Assembly (NCBI GenBank): GCA_900618425.1
Contig: UZAN01041788.1
Coordinates: 24,968 to 54,826, forward strand
Direction: 5' to 3'
Length of the DNA: 29,859 bases
From: Echinostoma caproni
Lineage: Eukaryota > Platyhelminthes > Trematoda > Plagiorchiida > Echinostomatidae
Shown: positions 1-8,408 of the stretch, piece after piece
How the letters are laid out: every line of letters begins with the position of its first letter
Numbering within the stretch: the first letter of the stretch is position 1
The notes under the pieces: generated by a model
Databases searched by the model: none
Told to the model about the DNA's origin: nothing
What the model saw: the letters and a program-made list of their open reading frames with translations, nothing else
Made by a program: the position numbers and the translations under genes

Positions 1-165
1 GTCGATCAACGCATCTCGCGCCGCGATTGGGTCGGAAGGGCACGCGGAAGAAGAGGCAACGTACGTGCCAAGTGCGGACCAAGACCAACAACAAATGATC
101 CACAGAAAGAGGCATGAATCATCCCGCCGCGCGGTTCAGAATTGACTGTATATAATCGAACGTAG
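1..165. other. CpG-rich edge segment, unassigned
   Basis: This stretch is clearly richer in G+C and in CpG (for example CGCGCCGCG near 17-26 and CCGCCGCGCGG near 124-134) than the AT-rich sequence that follows. Plus frame 1 is open from base 1 to the TGA at 115-117 and reads Arg-rich (RISRRDWVGRARGRRG), but I recognise no family. It abuts the decayed 3' end of the Penelope-like element on the minus strand. It could be older host sequence, part of another repeat, or the edge of a gene outside the window. No function is proposed. Confidence 0.3.
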
Positions 166-239
166 ACACTGTTTGTTTTTGAATTGGATCAATAGACGTT
201 TTCCCAGCCAGCTCGCCTTCTCGTTACAATATCTTCTGA

Positions 240-1078
240 TTGATTCATCCGTTCAAAGTGAAACCTCCACATCCCAAAAGGCGATTCTGTCTTGCGTCTC
301 ACTGTGGCTTCCGGTGAAGATTATTCAAGTGTTCAAATAATCTCTCCCTGTCTTTCTTTTGCATCATAAATGATAAATACATTATCAACATACCGGCAGT
401 ATAGGTCCAGCTTTTTGATTTCGTCTCTCAATTGATGTTCCAGATATCCGACGAAAATGTCCGCAAGAATGGGCTCCAGATGACTTCCCATAGCGACTCC
501 GTCTAGCTGTTGATATCGTTCATCTAGGAAGGAGAACTTCACGGTATGGGCACATGGCAACAAAAGCCTTTCCAGCTCCTCCGCTGGTAGTCCAACGTGA
601 ATGTTCTTTCCTTCCATAGTTTGACGACTAATCGCAATGGTCTCCAGTAGGGGGACGCTGGTGAAAAGTGTATTTCCATCCGTAGTAACCATATGTTTGT
701 TTTGAATGTTTCTCTCTTCCAATAGTGTGCACAGTTTGTTTAAAACTGTCTTTCACATTGTAGTGGAAAATGGAGTCCCTCACCGGTTTTAGAGTTTCTG
801 TTAACCACTTAGCGAGTTGCATACAGACATAATGGGTTGTAGGGGAATGCCTTCTTTGTATATCTTTGGTAAACCGTAAATCTGTGGCGTCTGACTTGCC
901 CTCGATCGTAATTGTTTCACCATGGATTTTGGAATCAGTCCCGTTTACATCCAAGTATTCCGTTCGATACTGACTTTCTTCTCCAGTTCTTGCGGATCAT
1001 CCTTTGTCTTATCGACTATGAATTTTCTTTCATCGTTCAAAATAGAGAGCATTTTTTCTTTATAACGAACATTATTCA
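240..1078 (-). pseudogene. PLE copy 1, reverse transcriptase domain
   Basis: RT domain of PLE copy 1, split over three frames. In order it carries GLPKIYKEGIPLQP, LAKWLTETLKPVRDSI (about 745-800), EERNIQNKHMV then TLFTSVPL (722-640), the DGVAMGS box and YCRYVDN. Two catalytic-region changes stand out. The family box MGSPLxP reads MGSHLEP, and the second Asp of the palm YxDD motif is Asn (YVDN). A downstream piece, AFWDVEVSL then a stop then TDESIRRYC (about 215-265), matches the region after the palm. This copy would not be expected to polymerise even if its frame were open. Confidence 0.88.
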
Positions 1079-1822
1079 TCACGACAACCCCGATCCCTTA
1101 TTTGGACTTAGAACAATGACATTTTCATTCGATTTTAGTCCCTTCAGTGCATTCATGTGGGTTTCAGTCACTAGTGTACATTGCCGCATTGATGTTATTC
1201 GGTACTGATGTTCTGTGCCCACTAATTTTGCTTTGAACCGGCTAAGGGTATCCTCATTGGTCAGTTGCAGGGTTGAGAAACTGTCAAAAAGGGTTTCCAT
1301 TTTCGCTTGAGAACCTATACGGTTAGACTTCCATGGCGGAGCAAATCAGTTGAAACCCTTTGATAACGATTCAAGTTGTACACAACTGAGCTTACATGAA
1401 GATATATTTAACACAAATTTTCTCAGGTCTTTGGGGAACAATGAAACCATGAGTTCTTGGTTCAGTGGATTTTCCAGCGACTTCAGTTCAAAAGAACGTG
1501 TTTTTCGAAAACGATCGGAACAAAAGTTCCTGAATTTGATAGAGCACACAACATTCAACTGGTCAACAACATCTGATGCTTCAGAGACAATCGATAGCAG
1601 TTCTGTAAGCGTGACGTTGCACTCCTCAATATGCGACTTGGCATATTGTTTTGAATTCTCGGAACTTGGAGGAACGTTTTCACAACGCAAGCGTTTGCAA
1701 TTAGAAATTGGATGACGATTCTGTTCGATGCATTTCAACAAGAACTCAGTACTTGTGCGCTGCACAGCAATCTTGCACCTCAGCCTGACGATTCCGTTTA
1801 GCTGCGTGATCACAGTCATAGG
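1079..1822 (-). pseudogene. PLE copy 1, N-terminal region of the polyprotein
   Basis: This is the upstream part of PLE copy 1. The first open stretch (1819-1346) is 157 codons and ends with FVLNISSC, then LESLSKGFN. An in-frame TGA follows, and the same frame continues as FAPPWKSNRIGSQAKMETL and the second stretch to 1079 (FSTLQLTNEDTLSRF, VIVLSPNKGSG). The order matches the conserved region that precedes the RT in flatworm PLEs, where the PDKGSG-like motif just precedes the polymerase core. Near 1090 the frame shifts, and the sequence continues as VVVMNNVRYKEKML in another frame. The one-stop-plus-one-shift pattern suggests a fairly recent copy compared with the other elements here. Confidence 0.85.
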
Positions 1823-2194
1823 GAGACTACCATATATTAATGATCACATAGACTGCAGGATGCACGTGTACAGATGCAGCAAATGATCCAGGTTACATTA
1901 TGCAAACCTGTGTTTTGTCTTCTTTATCCACAACTATGCTCCCAAAATGTGGAACGAGAAATAATTTCACCTATGTTGAACGACAGTTATCTTGGTAGCT
2001 CGGTTCAATATTGCCTCCTCACTCTCATCCCCCTTTTGCCCAAAGTCGTGAAATCGATTGTTGCTGTTAGGGGTACCAATCATCAGCAGGTGAACGGACG
2101 ATGCCATTGACCTCGACTTCTTATGATGTTACGATTGTCGTTCTTGTCGCGTGGTTTAGTGCTTTACGTATTCATTAGAACAAACACGGCTCTG
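1823..2194. other. Unassigned spacer between PLE copy 1 and CR1 fragment
   Basis: No gene, tRNA-like element or clear repeat is visible. This would be the 5' untranslated part of PLE copy 1 (on the minus strand) and the degraded upstream part of the CR1 fragment (on the plus strand), but neither can be shown. One minus-strand CTGATGA near 2079-2085 was tested as a hammerhead core and rejected. Confidence 0.3.
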
Positions 2195-3470
2195 ACAGTC
2201 AGTCTTTATTCTTCCTTTCGCTCTGGGCGATCTGGGAACGTAACGGTTGCAGACGATATAGTGGGTCCCTTGGAAAAATACGACTTGCAACATGGGTTTC
2301 GTCATATGCTATCGTGTACTACCAACATATTTCCAGGCCAAAAAGAATGGACAAAAGCAGTTGATAATGGTGAAGAGATGGACATAGTGTATCTCAAAAT
2401 TGTCAAGGTATTTGACCGGGCGAACCAAAAAGTACTGCTTATGAACTTTACAATTACGGAACTACGGTACTTTTATCGGGTTCGACAGATAAATTTCTTG
2501 AACAACACACCACAGAAGTTCGTTCGGGTTTCGGTCCTCTCAGTGTGGCCCCGTTGATACCATAGGAATCCGTCCTCGGTCCTCTACTTTTTCTGGTCAA
2601 CAGGAATGTTAATTATTGTAAATGATGAAAAATATGAAATACAACGACGTAACCTGACGACTCATTGGTGCTTCAGGGAAATATCAGTGATCGATTTAAA
2701 ACAACATCGAATTTAATTAACTGTAATCTATAGTCGTATTCCTGTACCGCCAAACCCGGGTTTCTTACTTCCTGGGACATCAAATATTCCACATGCTTAG
2801 AATGATTAGAATCTTGGTGTTGTCGTTCAACACAACCCAGGTTGTTCTATAAACTGCCCCATGGCGCCGTCCGCAGACGTAAAATACATTTGTTTGCTAA
2901 AGCCAGTCCTCGGTGAGTTTGGACCTATGCTGTTCCCACGTTTGTTATTAGCCCACATTTGACCGCATATACAGAACAGCATCCAAGCGTGGAACCCATG
3001 GCTGTAACGAGATTGTAAGATTTTAAACGTCCATTAGAAGTGGCCACCAAGATCATCAATAGATTGTGTTACAAGATCTATATGGAGAAACCGGAATACT
3101 TCGGATGATACTCTACCTATCGTCGTTAAATCCAATGAGACTTGATTTTGGTCAACCAAATAATGCAAAACCTTGACCATCCATTTCGTTCACATTTCAC
3201 CATGTCGCAAAGCACTCAGTTCAGGAGCATCCATCTAAGTTGATGCTCTAAAACTGTTGACTAGAGAATGCTGACGTCATTCATTTGCCCTGATAGTGCG
3301 TAGTATCTGGATCATCCTACCGACTCACCATATTCCTGTGTCAACATTTTATTCTTTCTATCAGAGACTGGATGAATCTTCATCGTGTCTTAAGCTCCGT
3401 TATCCATGGCAATATACAAAATGTGAAAATTTGTGGCATTCCTCATCTCTCTTTGACTAGTCAGTTGATC
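2195..3470 (+). mobile_element. CR1-type LINE fragment A (RT to C-terminus)
   Basis: This is the decayed 3' half of a CR1-type non-LTR retrotransposon. It follows the family order: VADDIVGPLEKYDL then QHGFR (about 2240-2300), SCTTN, WTKAVDNG, the motif A region MDIVYLKIVKVFDRAN (about 2380-2430), VLGPLLFLVN (2572-2601), NLGVVV (about 2810), KPVLGEFGPMLFPR (about 2900-2945), IQAWNPW (2981-3001), DLILVNQIMQN (3139-3171), and a terminal stretch ending near RYPWQYTKCEN (about 3400-3430). The match hops between all three plus frames. Motif A has lost its catalytic Asp (YLK where YLD is usual). The 3' end is placed loosely at about 3430-3500. Fragment and orientation are certain; the exact clade name is an inference from motif style. 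Confidence 0.88.
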
Positions 3471-4370
3471 CAGTCATGTGAAAAACCCTTTAGGGCAAAA
3501 AGCAATAGCTTTTAAGTATTTCTCGTGGTAAAACTTTGACTTTTAGAGTGCGATTTTGATTAATATTACATCTGTCTGAGTCCAAACTGTGTGCAAAAAA
3601 ATCCATGCATAAATATGTTTGCAGCAAAGTAGCAGATCCACGATCTCCTAGCGGGCGGAATATTGCCAAGACAGTGGAATTAAAATCCTATTTTGGTTGT
3701 AATTAAGGCGATGCGAGTTAAAGGACATCGGTTTCACTAGGAAATGACTTATGAGGTTATGAAACCAAGTTTATTGTAGCATAGCTATTGACATTTGAGA
3801 GCATTCTATCGTCTTGATGAACAGTAAAAGAACACAGTTTTCCGGGAATTAAAAGTGCATTCTATGAGGGCACCATGATCAAAAAACGTTAACGTCTATG
3901 ATCTGACCCCTTCCATTTCAACTATAATTGACTTGAAAAACCGCACAAGGTTAGAACACGTTCACCGTTTTTGATGTTTCGGTTTCCAATAGTCGCGATT
4001 ATCATGTTTAAAATACGGAAGCTCATATAGCATAAAAGAAAATGAGGTTGGTGAAAACTGGATGTTCTTTCAAATTCAGCTTATTTACGAACGATCGGTC
4101 ACAGTTTTCCACACCGTTATCGTTACCTGGCCTTCAAACATCACAAGCCGATGAATGTTTTCATTTTATTGTATTATTGTTTTGTATTAGAAATGACTTG
4201 TGCAGATAACTATGCCTACATTTCAGCCATTTTTAGTTGACAAGGCATGATTGGTTGCACATGAATAGGCTAGTAGCTCTGTGAAACAATTTGGTTTGTG
4301 GTTATCATTCGAAAAAACAGTCACAACTTTGACATGCACACTACTCTCAACATATGCAAAGTACATATGA
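3471..4370. other. Unassigned, AT-rich, no gene seen
   Basis: Both strands were read. Stops are frequent in all frames and no family motif, tRNA-like arm or tandem repeat is evident. The first few tens of bases may still be 3' untranslated LINE sequence. Confidence 0.3.
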
Positions 4371-5090
4371 TTTATTCCCAAATGCGGTTCTTCTGTGTCT
4401 GCCAGCGAAGAGAGCAGTTTTGTTTTTCAAAACTATATCAATCACGTACTTATCGATTGGCATATCACAGTGAAAAAGTCTGTGACTAGTTCACCACCGG
4501 TGTCAAGCAGAAATTCGGGGTTGATGAATCACAGCACGAAGTGGGACGAGAAAAAATCGCATGGCAAAACAGTTCGCAGCAATGACTTACGAGTCGTTGG
4601 GCATTTTTCAACAGAAATCTATCATTTTCATTCATGTGGTAAGCTGACAAAACAGACCGGTCTAATCTTTCACATTTCTGTAAAGCAAAACAAGTTCCGT
4701 CACATGTGCTCTAGTTCATTCAGCTTTCCTTCATCTTTAGGCAAGCATGTCCACCAATCCCCTCGTTTTTCTGTGCAATCGAAAGCGGTGTTTTTATGCA
4801 CAAATTGCTTTTCAGACCACCTTTCCATTTTGCAGCGAGCTACGGAGTGCACCTGCGTCACAGCACTGGGAGTGTGGTCAACAGCCTTTGGCACCGGTCA
4901 GAGCATAGTTCCGAGGATGAATCACCTTATTCAAATCATAATCCAATATGTTAAGCATGGGTGGCATCTTCATATCAAAATCCAATCGTTTGGGATGTAT
5001 GTGATGTGTCAACGGAAAATTGCGAAAAATAAAGCAGGGTTACCGACATATCATAACTTTTATCACGTTAATGCATATTCGGATCACTGA
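4371..5090 (+). CDS. Long unrecognised open frame (239 codons, no obvious start)
   Basis: The frame is open from just after a TGA at 4368-4370 to a TGA at 5088-5090, the longest uninterrupted frame in the window. The first in-frame ATG is internal (about 4523, MNHSTKWDEKK), so this would have to be an exon or a transposon piece rather than a complete eukaryotic gene. The product is rich in Ser, His and Lys, with no signal peptide, no clear membrane span and no motif I know. With stop codons at roughly 6 per 100 codons in sequence of this composition, a run this long is not expected by chance in 30 kb. A shorter minus-strand frame (4894-4700) overlaps it and contains a WSEKQF..DWWTC stretch, so the coding strand is not settled. 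Confidence 0.3.
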   Translation, partial: FIPKCGSSVSASEESSFVFQNYINHVLIDWHITVKKSVTSSPPVSSRNSGLMNHSTKWDEKKSHGKTVRSNDLRVVGHFSTEIYHFHSCGKLTKQTGLIFHISVKQNKFRHMCSSSFSFPSSLGKHVHQSPRFSVQSKAVFLCTNCFSDHLSILQRATECTCVTALGVWSTAFGTGQSIVPRMNHLIQIIIQYVKHGWHLHIKIQSFGMYVMCQRKIAKNKAGLPTYHNFYHVNAYSDH

Positions 5091-5826
5091 TTACCAAAGC
5101 AAACCCGGATCTTATCGAAACCATACTGTGGGTTACCATAAAAGTTGCCTAAACGAAAATTATTTGTATTCTATTGATTTGTTCCGATGAATGTTTGTGA
5201 TGCACCACACACGATACAATGAGTGTGTTGAAACTTGGATTTTCCTCGGATGAGTAATGTTTGCGGATGGCTCGTCCAACAATCCAGTGAGCATTTGCGT
5301 GGAAAGATTCACAAAAATAGGTAGACCTGGCAACATTTCGATTGCAAGTGGAGTGTCACAAGTCTATAAAATTTGAAACCCCCTGGATCGTGTGCCTTTG
5401 AGCACATAATGCAAGCCATTTTTCCAACCGTCAAACAGAGAATACGAAAACCAACATTCAGGGCCATAAGGGGATCGGTGAACCACTGACAGTTCCACTA
5501 AGTGAGTTGAATGAAACCCTGGTCCCAAACTACACACTCGTTTGTAGTGGTGAACAGCTAAATTGGGTATGGAGGTTTATTGGGTACTTCGGCCGTTTTA
5601 CTCCAGCTAAAGGACGAACGATTCGGTGACGTGGAACTCGATTCGTTAACTTGTGGCTTATGCTTTGGTTAAATGAAGGCTCTGTTTGTGAATCTCCAAG
5701 AAAAGCTATCTGTTTTGACTCGGGCAAGTTAGCAGTATCGCGCCCTTGACCAAATCATGGAGCTTTCACTTTTTAAAGATTATTGTATCGTGACATTTTT
5801 AGCACACAGAATGGGCTCAGAGTGTG

Positions 5827-5829
<3 letters not shown>
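5091..5829. other. Unassigned, no gene seen
   Basis: No family motif is seen on either strand. The short frames here (up to about 65 codons) have no supporting features. Confidence 0.3.

Positions 5830-5875
<46 letters not shown>
5830..5875. repeat. (TA)n microsatellite
   Basis: This is an uninterrupted alternating AT/TA run of about 45 bases. A second short run of about 10 bases lies near 5993-6003. The open frames read through it (IYIYIY repeats) are artefacts of the dinucleotide. Such runs are polymorphic and prone to slippage and assembly error. Confidence 0.97.
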
Positions 5876-5876
<1 letters not shown>

Positions 5877-6031
5877 GAACTGACAAAAGATGACCGGATA
5901 CGCATGTCTGACGAGCGGCAAGAACCGCGAAACCGGCCGTGTGCTTCCAGAGAAATTGTGTCCACTCATTCACATACTACTTATTATCAAACATATATAT
6001 ATATTTCAAAGGGGAAATTAGCTGTGTATCT

Positions 6032-6250
6032 AGCAAATAAAGCGTGAACTGAAACAGTTAGGAGGCACTGGACAGCTGTTTCGACCTGGTGGTGCAAATC
6101 TATCTACTCAACTGGGGATCGAACCCGAGACCTCACGGGCACCGGGGAGGTGATCAGACCGTTTTTCATTTTCCATTTGCACGATTCAGTACAACCCATC
6201 TTTGCGCGCTTGTTGCAGGCCACACACCTCGCTCATCTCAGCGCTAGCCA
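6032..6250 (-). mobile_element. tRNA-derived SINE, copy 2 (box A and hammerhead core deleted)
   Basis: On the minus strand this copy aligns with copy 1 (8156-8408) from its 5' end (GGCTAGCGCTGAGATGAGCG) through the shared ACGGTCTGATC block, the B box, the GTTGAGTAG spacer, the ribozyme-like segment and a 3' tail ending near TTTATTTGC. The B box on the minus strand is GGTTCGATCC (6125-6116). Two internal deletions are visible. One, between GGTCTGATC and the B-box arm, removes the A box. The other removes the hammerhead CTGATGA core and the 5' strand of helix II. The remaining parts keep AGGTCGAAAC, the CAGCTG palindrome, a GTC cleavage triplet and CAGTGCC. A pol III transcript or a cleaving ribozyme is therefore unlikely from this copy. 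Confidence 0.88.
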
Positions 6251-6319
6251 TTGGTGAACACAGTGATGAATTTCTTCTTTGGCTGGTAATCTGTTTGAAA
6301 AGCTGCAACAACTGTGGCG

Positions 6320-7000
6320 ATCAGCTGAAAGATCACGAATAACGAAAGCTAGGGCAGCTTTCGCCAACATGCGACACCTGTGGCGCCGCCGTGCCATCCG
6401 ACTGTTCCCTAAGGGAAGGCGCACGAAAGTGCATGGTTAATGGTTGTTCAAACTGAAACTGAAAGGGAAGGCTGCAGATCGCCGCGGTTCGTAGCGTTCT
6501 GTTTTACGGTTGCGAGGCCTGGCCTCCGCGTTGAGAATACTAATCGACTTTCGGTATTTGACTAGCGATGTCTCCGAAGCATTGCTCGTGTCTGGTGGGT
6601 GAGTAATGACTAAGTTTGTCATCGTGTTTTGGGGGTGGATAGACGTTCTCTAACGGAAGGAATCGTTCTACACTGCCTCCGATGGCTTGGTCATGTTGTG
6701 CGTATGCCTGTCCATCGCCTGCCTTTCTGTGCTCTCTTTGCCTGTGCCGGGCAAGGCTGGAAGAAGCGTCGCGGCGGTCAGACCATGACGTGGCGTAGAG
6801 GCATGAAGAAGCTGGCTCCAGCTTTGGCTTCGGTTGGTGCAACCCTCCCAGGTTGGGGCCTAAGGGATGAGGATTGTCGTTGATTAGAGACGCTGAGAGA
6901 TATAGCCCAGAATAGAAATCACTGGCATGAATGCTGTACGATCTGCTTGTCGAAATCCCGCGCCCCGTAAAAACATTAAATAACACAAAAAATATAAAAA
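6320..7000 (+). mobile_element. RTE-type LINE, 3' end of the ORF and A-rich tail
   Basis: This is the C-terminal part of an RTE-clade non-LTR retrotransposon, downstream of the RT palm. Readable in order are RITKARAAFANMRHLWRRR (about 6336-6392), AVRSVLFYGCEAW (about 6485-6525), LRWLGHVVRMPVHRLP (about 6677-6725), RGGQTMTWRRGMKK (about 6770-6812), GWGLRDEDCR (about 6853-6883), and after a stop LETLRDIAQNRNHW (about 6886-6930). The parts lie in different frames with several stops. An A-rich stretch at 6968-7000 follows the last recognisable residues and fits a LINE 3' tail. The 5' truncation point lies close to the 5' end of SINE copy 2, head to head. RT and endonuclease are absent, so the copy is 5'-truncated and dead. 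Confidence 0.9.
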
Positions 7001-8155
7001 GGTGTACGGTGAAACAAGGAATTTTTGTTATTCGAGTTATCTTCCGTTTTCCCATGTTTAACTGTTTCACCCTCTTTCCACTCCGTTCTGTACCCTAATC
7101 CACCTATCCTCCATTATTGTTATTGTTATTATTGGTGTAGCGTTTGCACCGTGCTTGTCTATTAGCCGGTGGTAAATATATATACTGGGGTTATGACTTG
7201 GTTGGCAATAATCACAATCTGACTACTTGTTTCATGCGAGTAATGGAAGAGTAATGGACGTACGATTTCTCGATTTCGCCAATGGTTGCTGCCGCATCAA
7301 TTGTAACTTGACGAAACCTTGGAAGAATCAAAATAATTTATTTATAAAAAATAACCGATATGCATGACAGGTTCATTTATCATAGGGCCCACCAGCTTGT
7401 AAAGTAAATTGTATTTGTCAGTTTACTCAAATACGTTACGCACCGTGACCTCTGGCGATCACTCTGTCTTCAACACGGAAATAGTTTTTAATTACATGCA
7501 TATCCAAGCTGTAAAACAGCAATTGAATGATTACGATTTTGGAACATATCAACCCTGGAACTGTTTGTACTTAAAAACAAAACTGTAATATAAACCTCGC
7601 GCGCAAACATGAGTGGATGCGTTACAACCTTAGTAATCACCAAAACCCTGCTTGGTCAGTGCAACCAACTTGACATTACCTAGGGCGCCATGCACAAGAA
7701 CCAAAGGACAAGGCACTCCTTGTTTAATTCCCATCCATGACACTAAGCTTAACGGCTGTCTACTTGTTACCGGTGCGTTTAATTTCTCTGTAAACCTCGT
7801 TCTGTGAATGGCCTTTCTCCGTCTGGTGCTGGTTAACCACTAGATATTGGACCAAACCCAACGTCAAAAGAATAGTCGATTCGATTTGAATTTGTTGGCT
7901 CAATCACTAACCGTTCATCTTTGTTTGTGATTCAATAACGGCTTCTCATCATCTGAACTCGATTGAATTTCAAAGTTAACCATTCCTTTCGACACGGCGG
8001 CACACGAAAATTCCGGCAAACTCGCCTGCACTATCCTCGATGATAGTTTGCAGCTTTCCGCAGCCTCACCGGTTTGCGGGCAAACTCAGTGCTTAGTGGT
8101 GAAATTACAAAAACAATTAGGTTGTGTAGGTTTCCAACCGAATCATTACCCTACA
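7001..8155. other. Unassigned interval with a short (ATT/GTT)n run
   Basis: No gene is recognised. A short ATT/GTT trinucleotide run lies at about 7112-7136, roughly 120 bases after the RTE tail, and may be part of that element's 3' end or simple host sequence. The rest is AT-rich with frequent stops on both strands. Confidence 0.35.
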
Positions 8156-8258
8156 GGCTAGTGCTGAGATGAGCGATGTCCAATACCCACAAGCAGTAAA
8201 ATGGGTTGTGCTATATCGTGCTTATTAGAAATGAGAAACGGTCTGATCGGCTGCCCGG

Positions 8259-8312
8259 TATCCGAGCGGGTAGTATGCTTCCGTTCTACCTGTGAGGCCC
8301 CGGGTTCGATCC
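8259..8312 (+). promoter_or_regulatory. RNA polymerase III internal promoter (A and B boxes)
   Basis: The A box TATCCGAGCGGG (8259-8270) fits the tRNA consensus TRGYNNARYNGG with one mismatch. The B box GGTTCGATCC (8303-8312) is a full match to GGTTCGANNCC as far as it goes. The spacing of about 33 bases is normal for a tRNA. The surrounding sequence resembles a tRNA body but lacks a clean acceptor stem, as expected for a SINE head rather than a functional tRNA. Confidence 0.8.
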
Positions 8313-8331
8313 TCAGTTGAGTAGATGCATT

Positions 8332-8378
8332 AGCACTGCTGATGAGACCCAACCAGGTAGAAACAGCTGTTTAGTGCT
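8332..8378 (+). ncRNA. Type I hammerhead ribozyme
   Basis: All conserved parts occur in the right order. Helix I pairs 8332-8338 (AGCACTG) with 8372-8378 (TAGTGCT), 7 pairs including one G-U next to the core. The core CTGATGA is at 8339-8345. Helix II pairs A8347-C8349 with G8356-T8358; the usual first G-C pair is G8346 opposite A8359. GAAA is at 8360-8363. Helix III is very short and palindromic (ACAGCTGT, 8363-8370), and the NUH cleavage triplet is GTT, so the predicted cut is after 8371. Such minimal type I hammerheads with a tiny palindromic helix III are known in retroelements, where dimers can stabilise helix III. The G/A mismatch and the GUU site (GUC in copy 2) suggest weakened activity. 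Confidence 0.85.
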
Positions 8379-8408
8379 TCCCAGCTCTTCAGCTCGCGCT
8401 GCATTTAC

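Larger units (their letters stand above)
150..1822 (-). mobile_element. Penelope-like retroelement, copy 1 (N-terminal region plus RT, no endonuclease)
   Basis: Penelope-like elements (PLEs) encode an N-terminal region, a reverse transcriptase related to telomerase RT, and usually a C-terminal GIY-YIG endonuclease. This minus-strand copy can be read from an ATG at 1819-1817 through the N-terminal region and the RT, then decays near 170. The hallmarks are VIVLSPNKGSG (about 1090-1130), GLPKIYKEGIP (about 835-875), TLFTSVPL (about 640-665), DGVAMGSHLEPILADIF (about 450-500) and YCRYVDN (about 385-405). The reading frame is broken by an in-frame TGA at 1345-1343, a TAA near 950, and frameshifts near 1090, 820 and 735. 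No GIY-YIG domain is visible before the window edge. The element is dead; the family call is firm and the exact ends are approximate. Confidence 0.92.
8156..8408 (+). mobile_element. tRNA-derived SINE, copy 1, with hammerhead ribozyme
   Basis: This non-autonomous retroelement of about 250 bases is defined by alignment with copy 2 (6032-6250, opposite strand). Its modules are a 5' segment starting GGCTAGTGCTGAGATGAGCG, a tRNA-like pol III promoter (A box 8259-8270, B box 8303-8312), a spacer GTTGAGTAG, a hammerhead ribozyme fold (8332-8378) and a 3' tail to about 8408. Schistosomes carry a comparable family (SM-alpha), so the architecture is established for flukes. Transcription would be by RNA polymerase III, and mobility would need a LINE partner in trans. 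No poly(A) tail or clear target-site duplication is visible, so the exact ends come only from the two-copy comparison. Family-level naming would need a database. Confidence 0.9.

Noticed and set aside
2060..2110. Minus-strand CTGATGA at about 2079-2085 as a ribozyme of PLE copy 1
   Set aside because: No helix II and no GAAA core follow.
5757..6047. Open frames with IYIYIY repeats on both strands
   Set aside because: Produced by the TA microsatellite.
6540..7070. 176-codon minus-strand frame
   Set aside because: Antisense of the recognisable plus-strand RTE LINE coding region; open only as its shadow.
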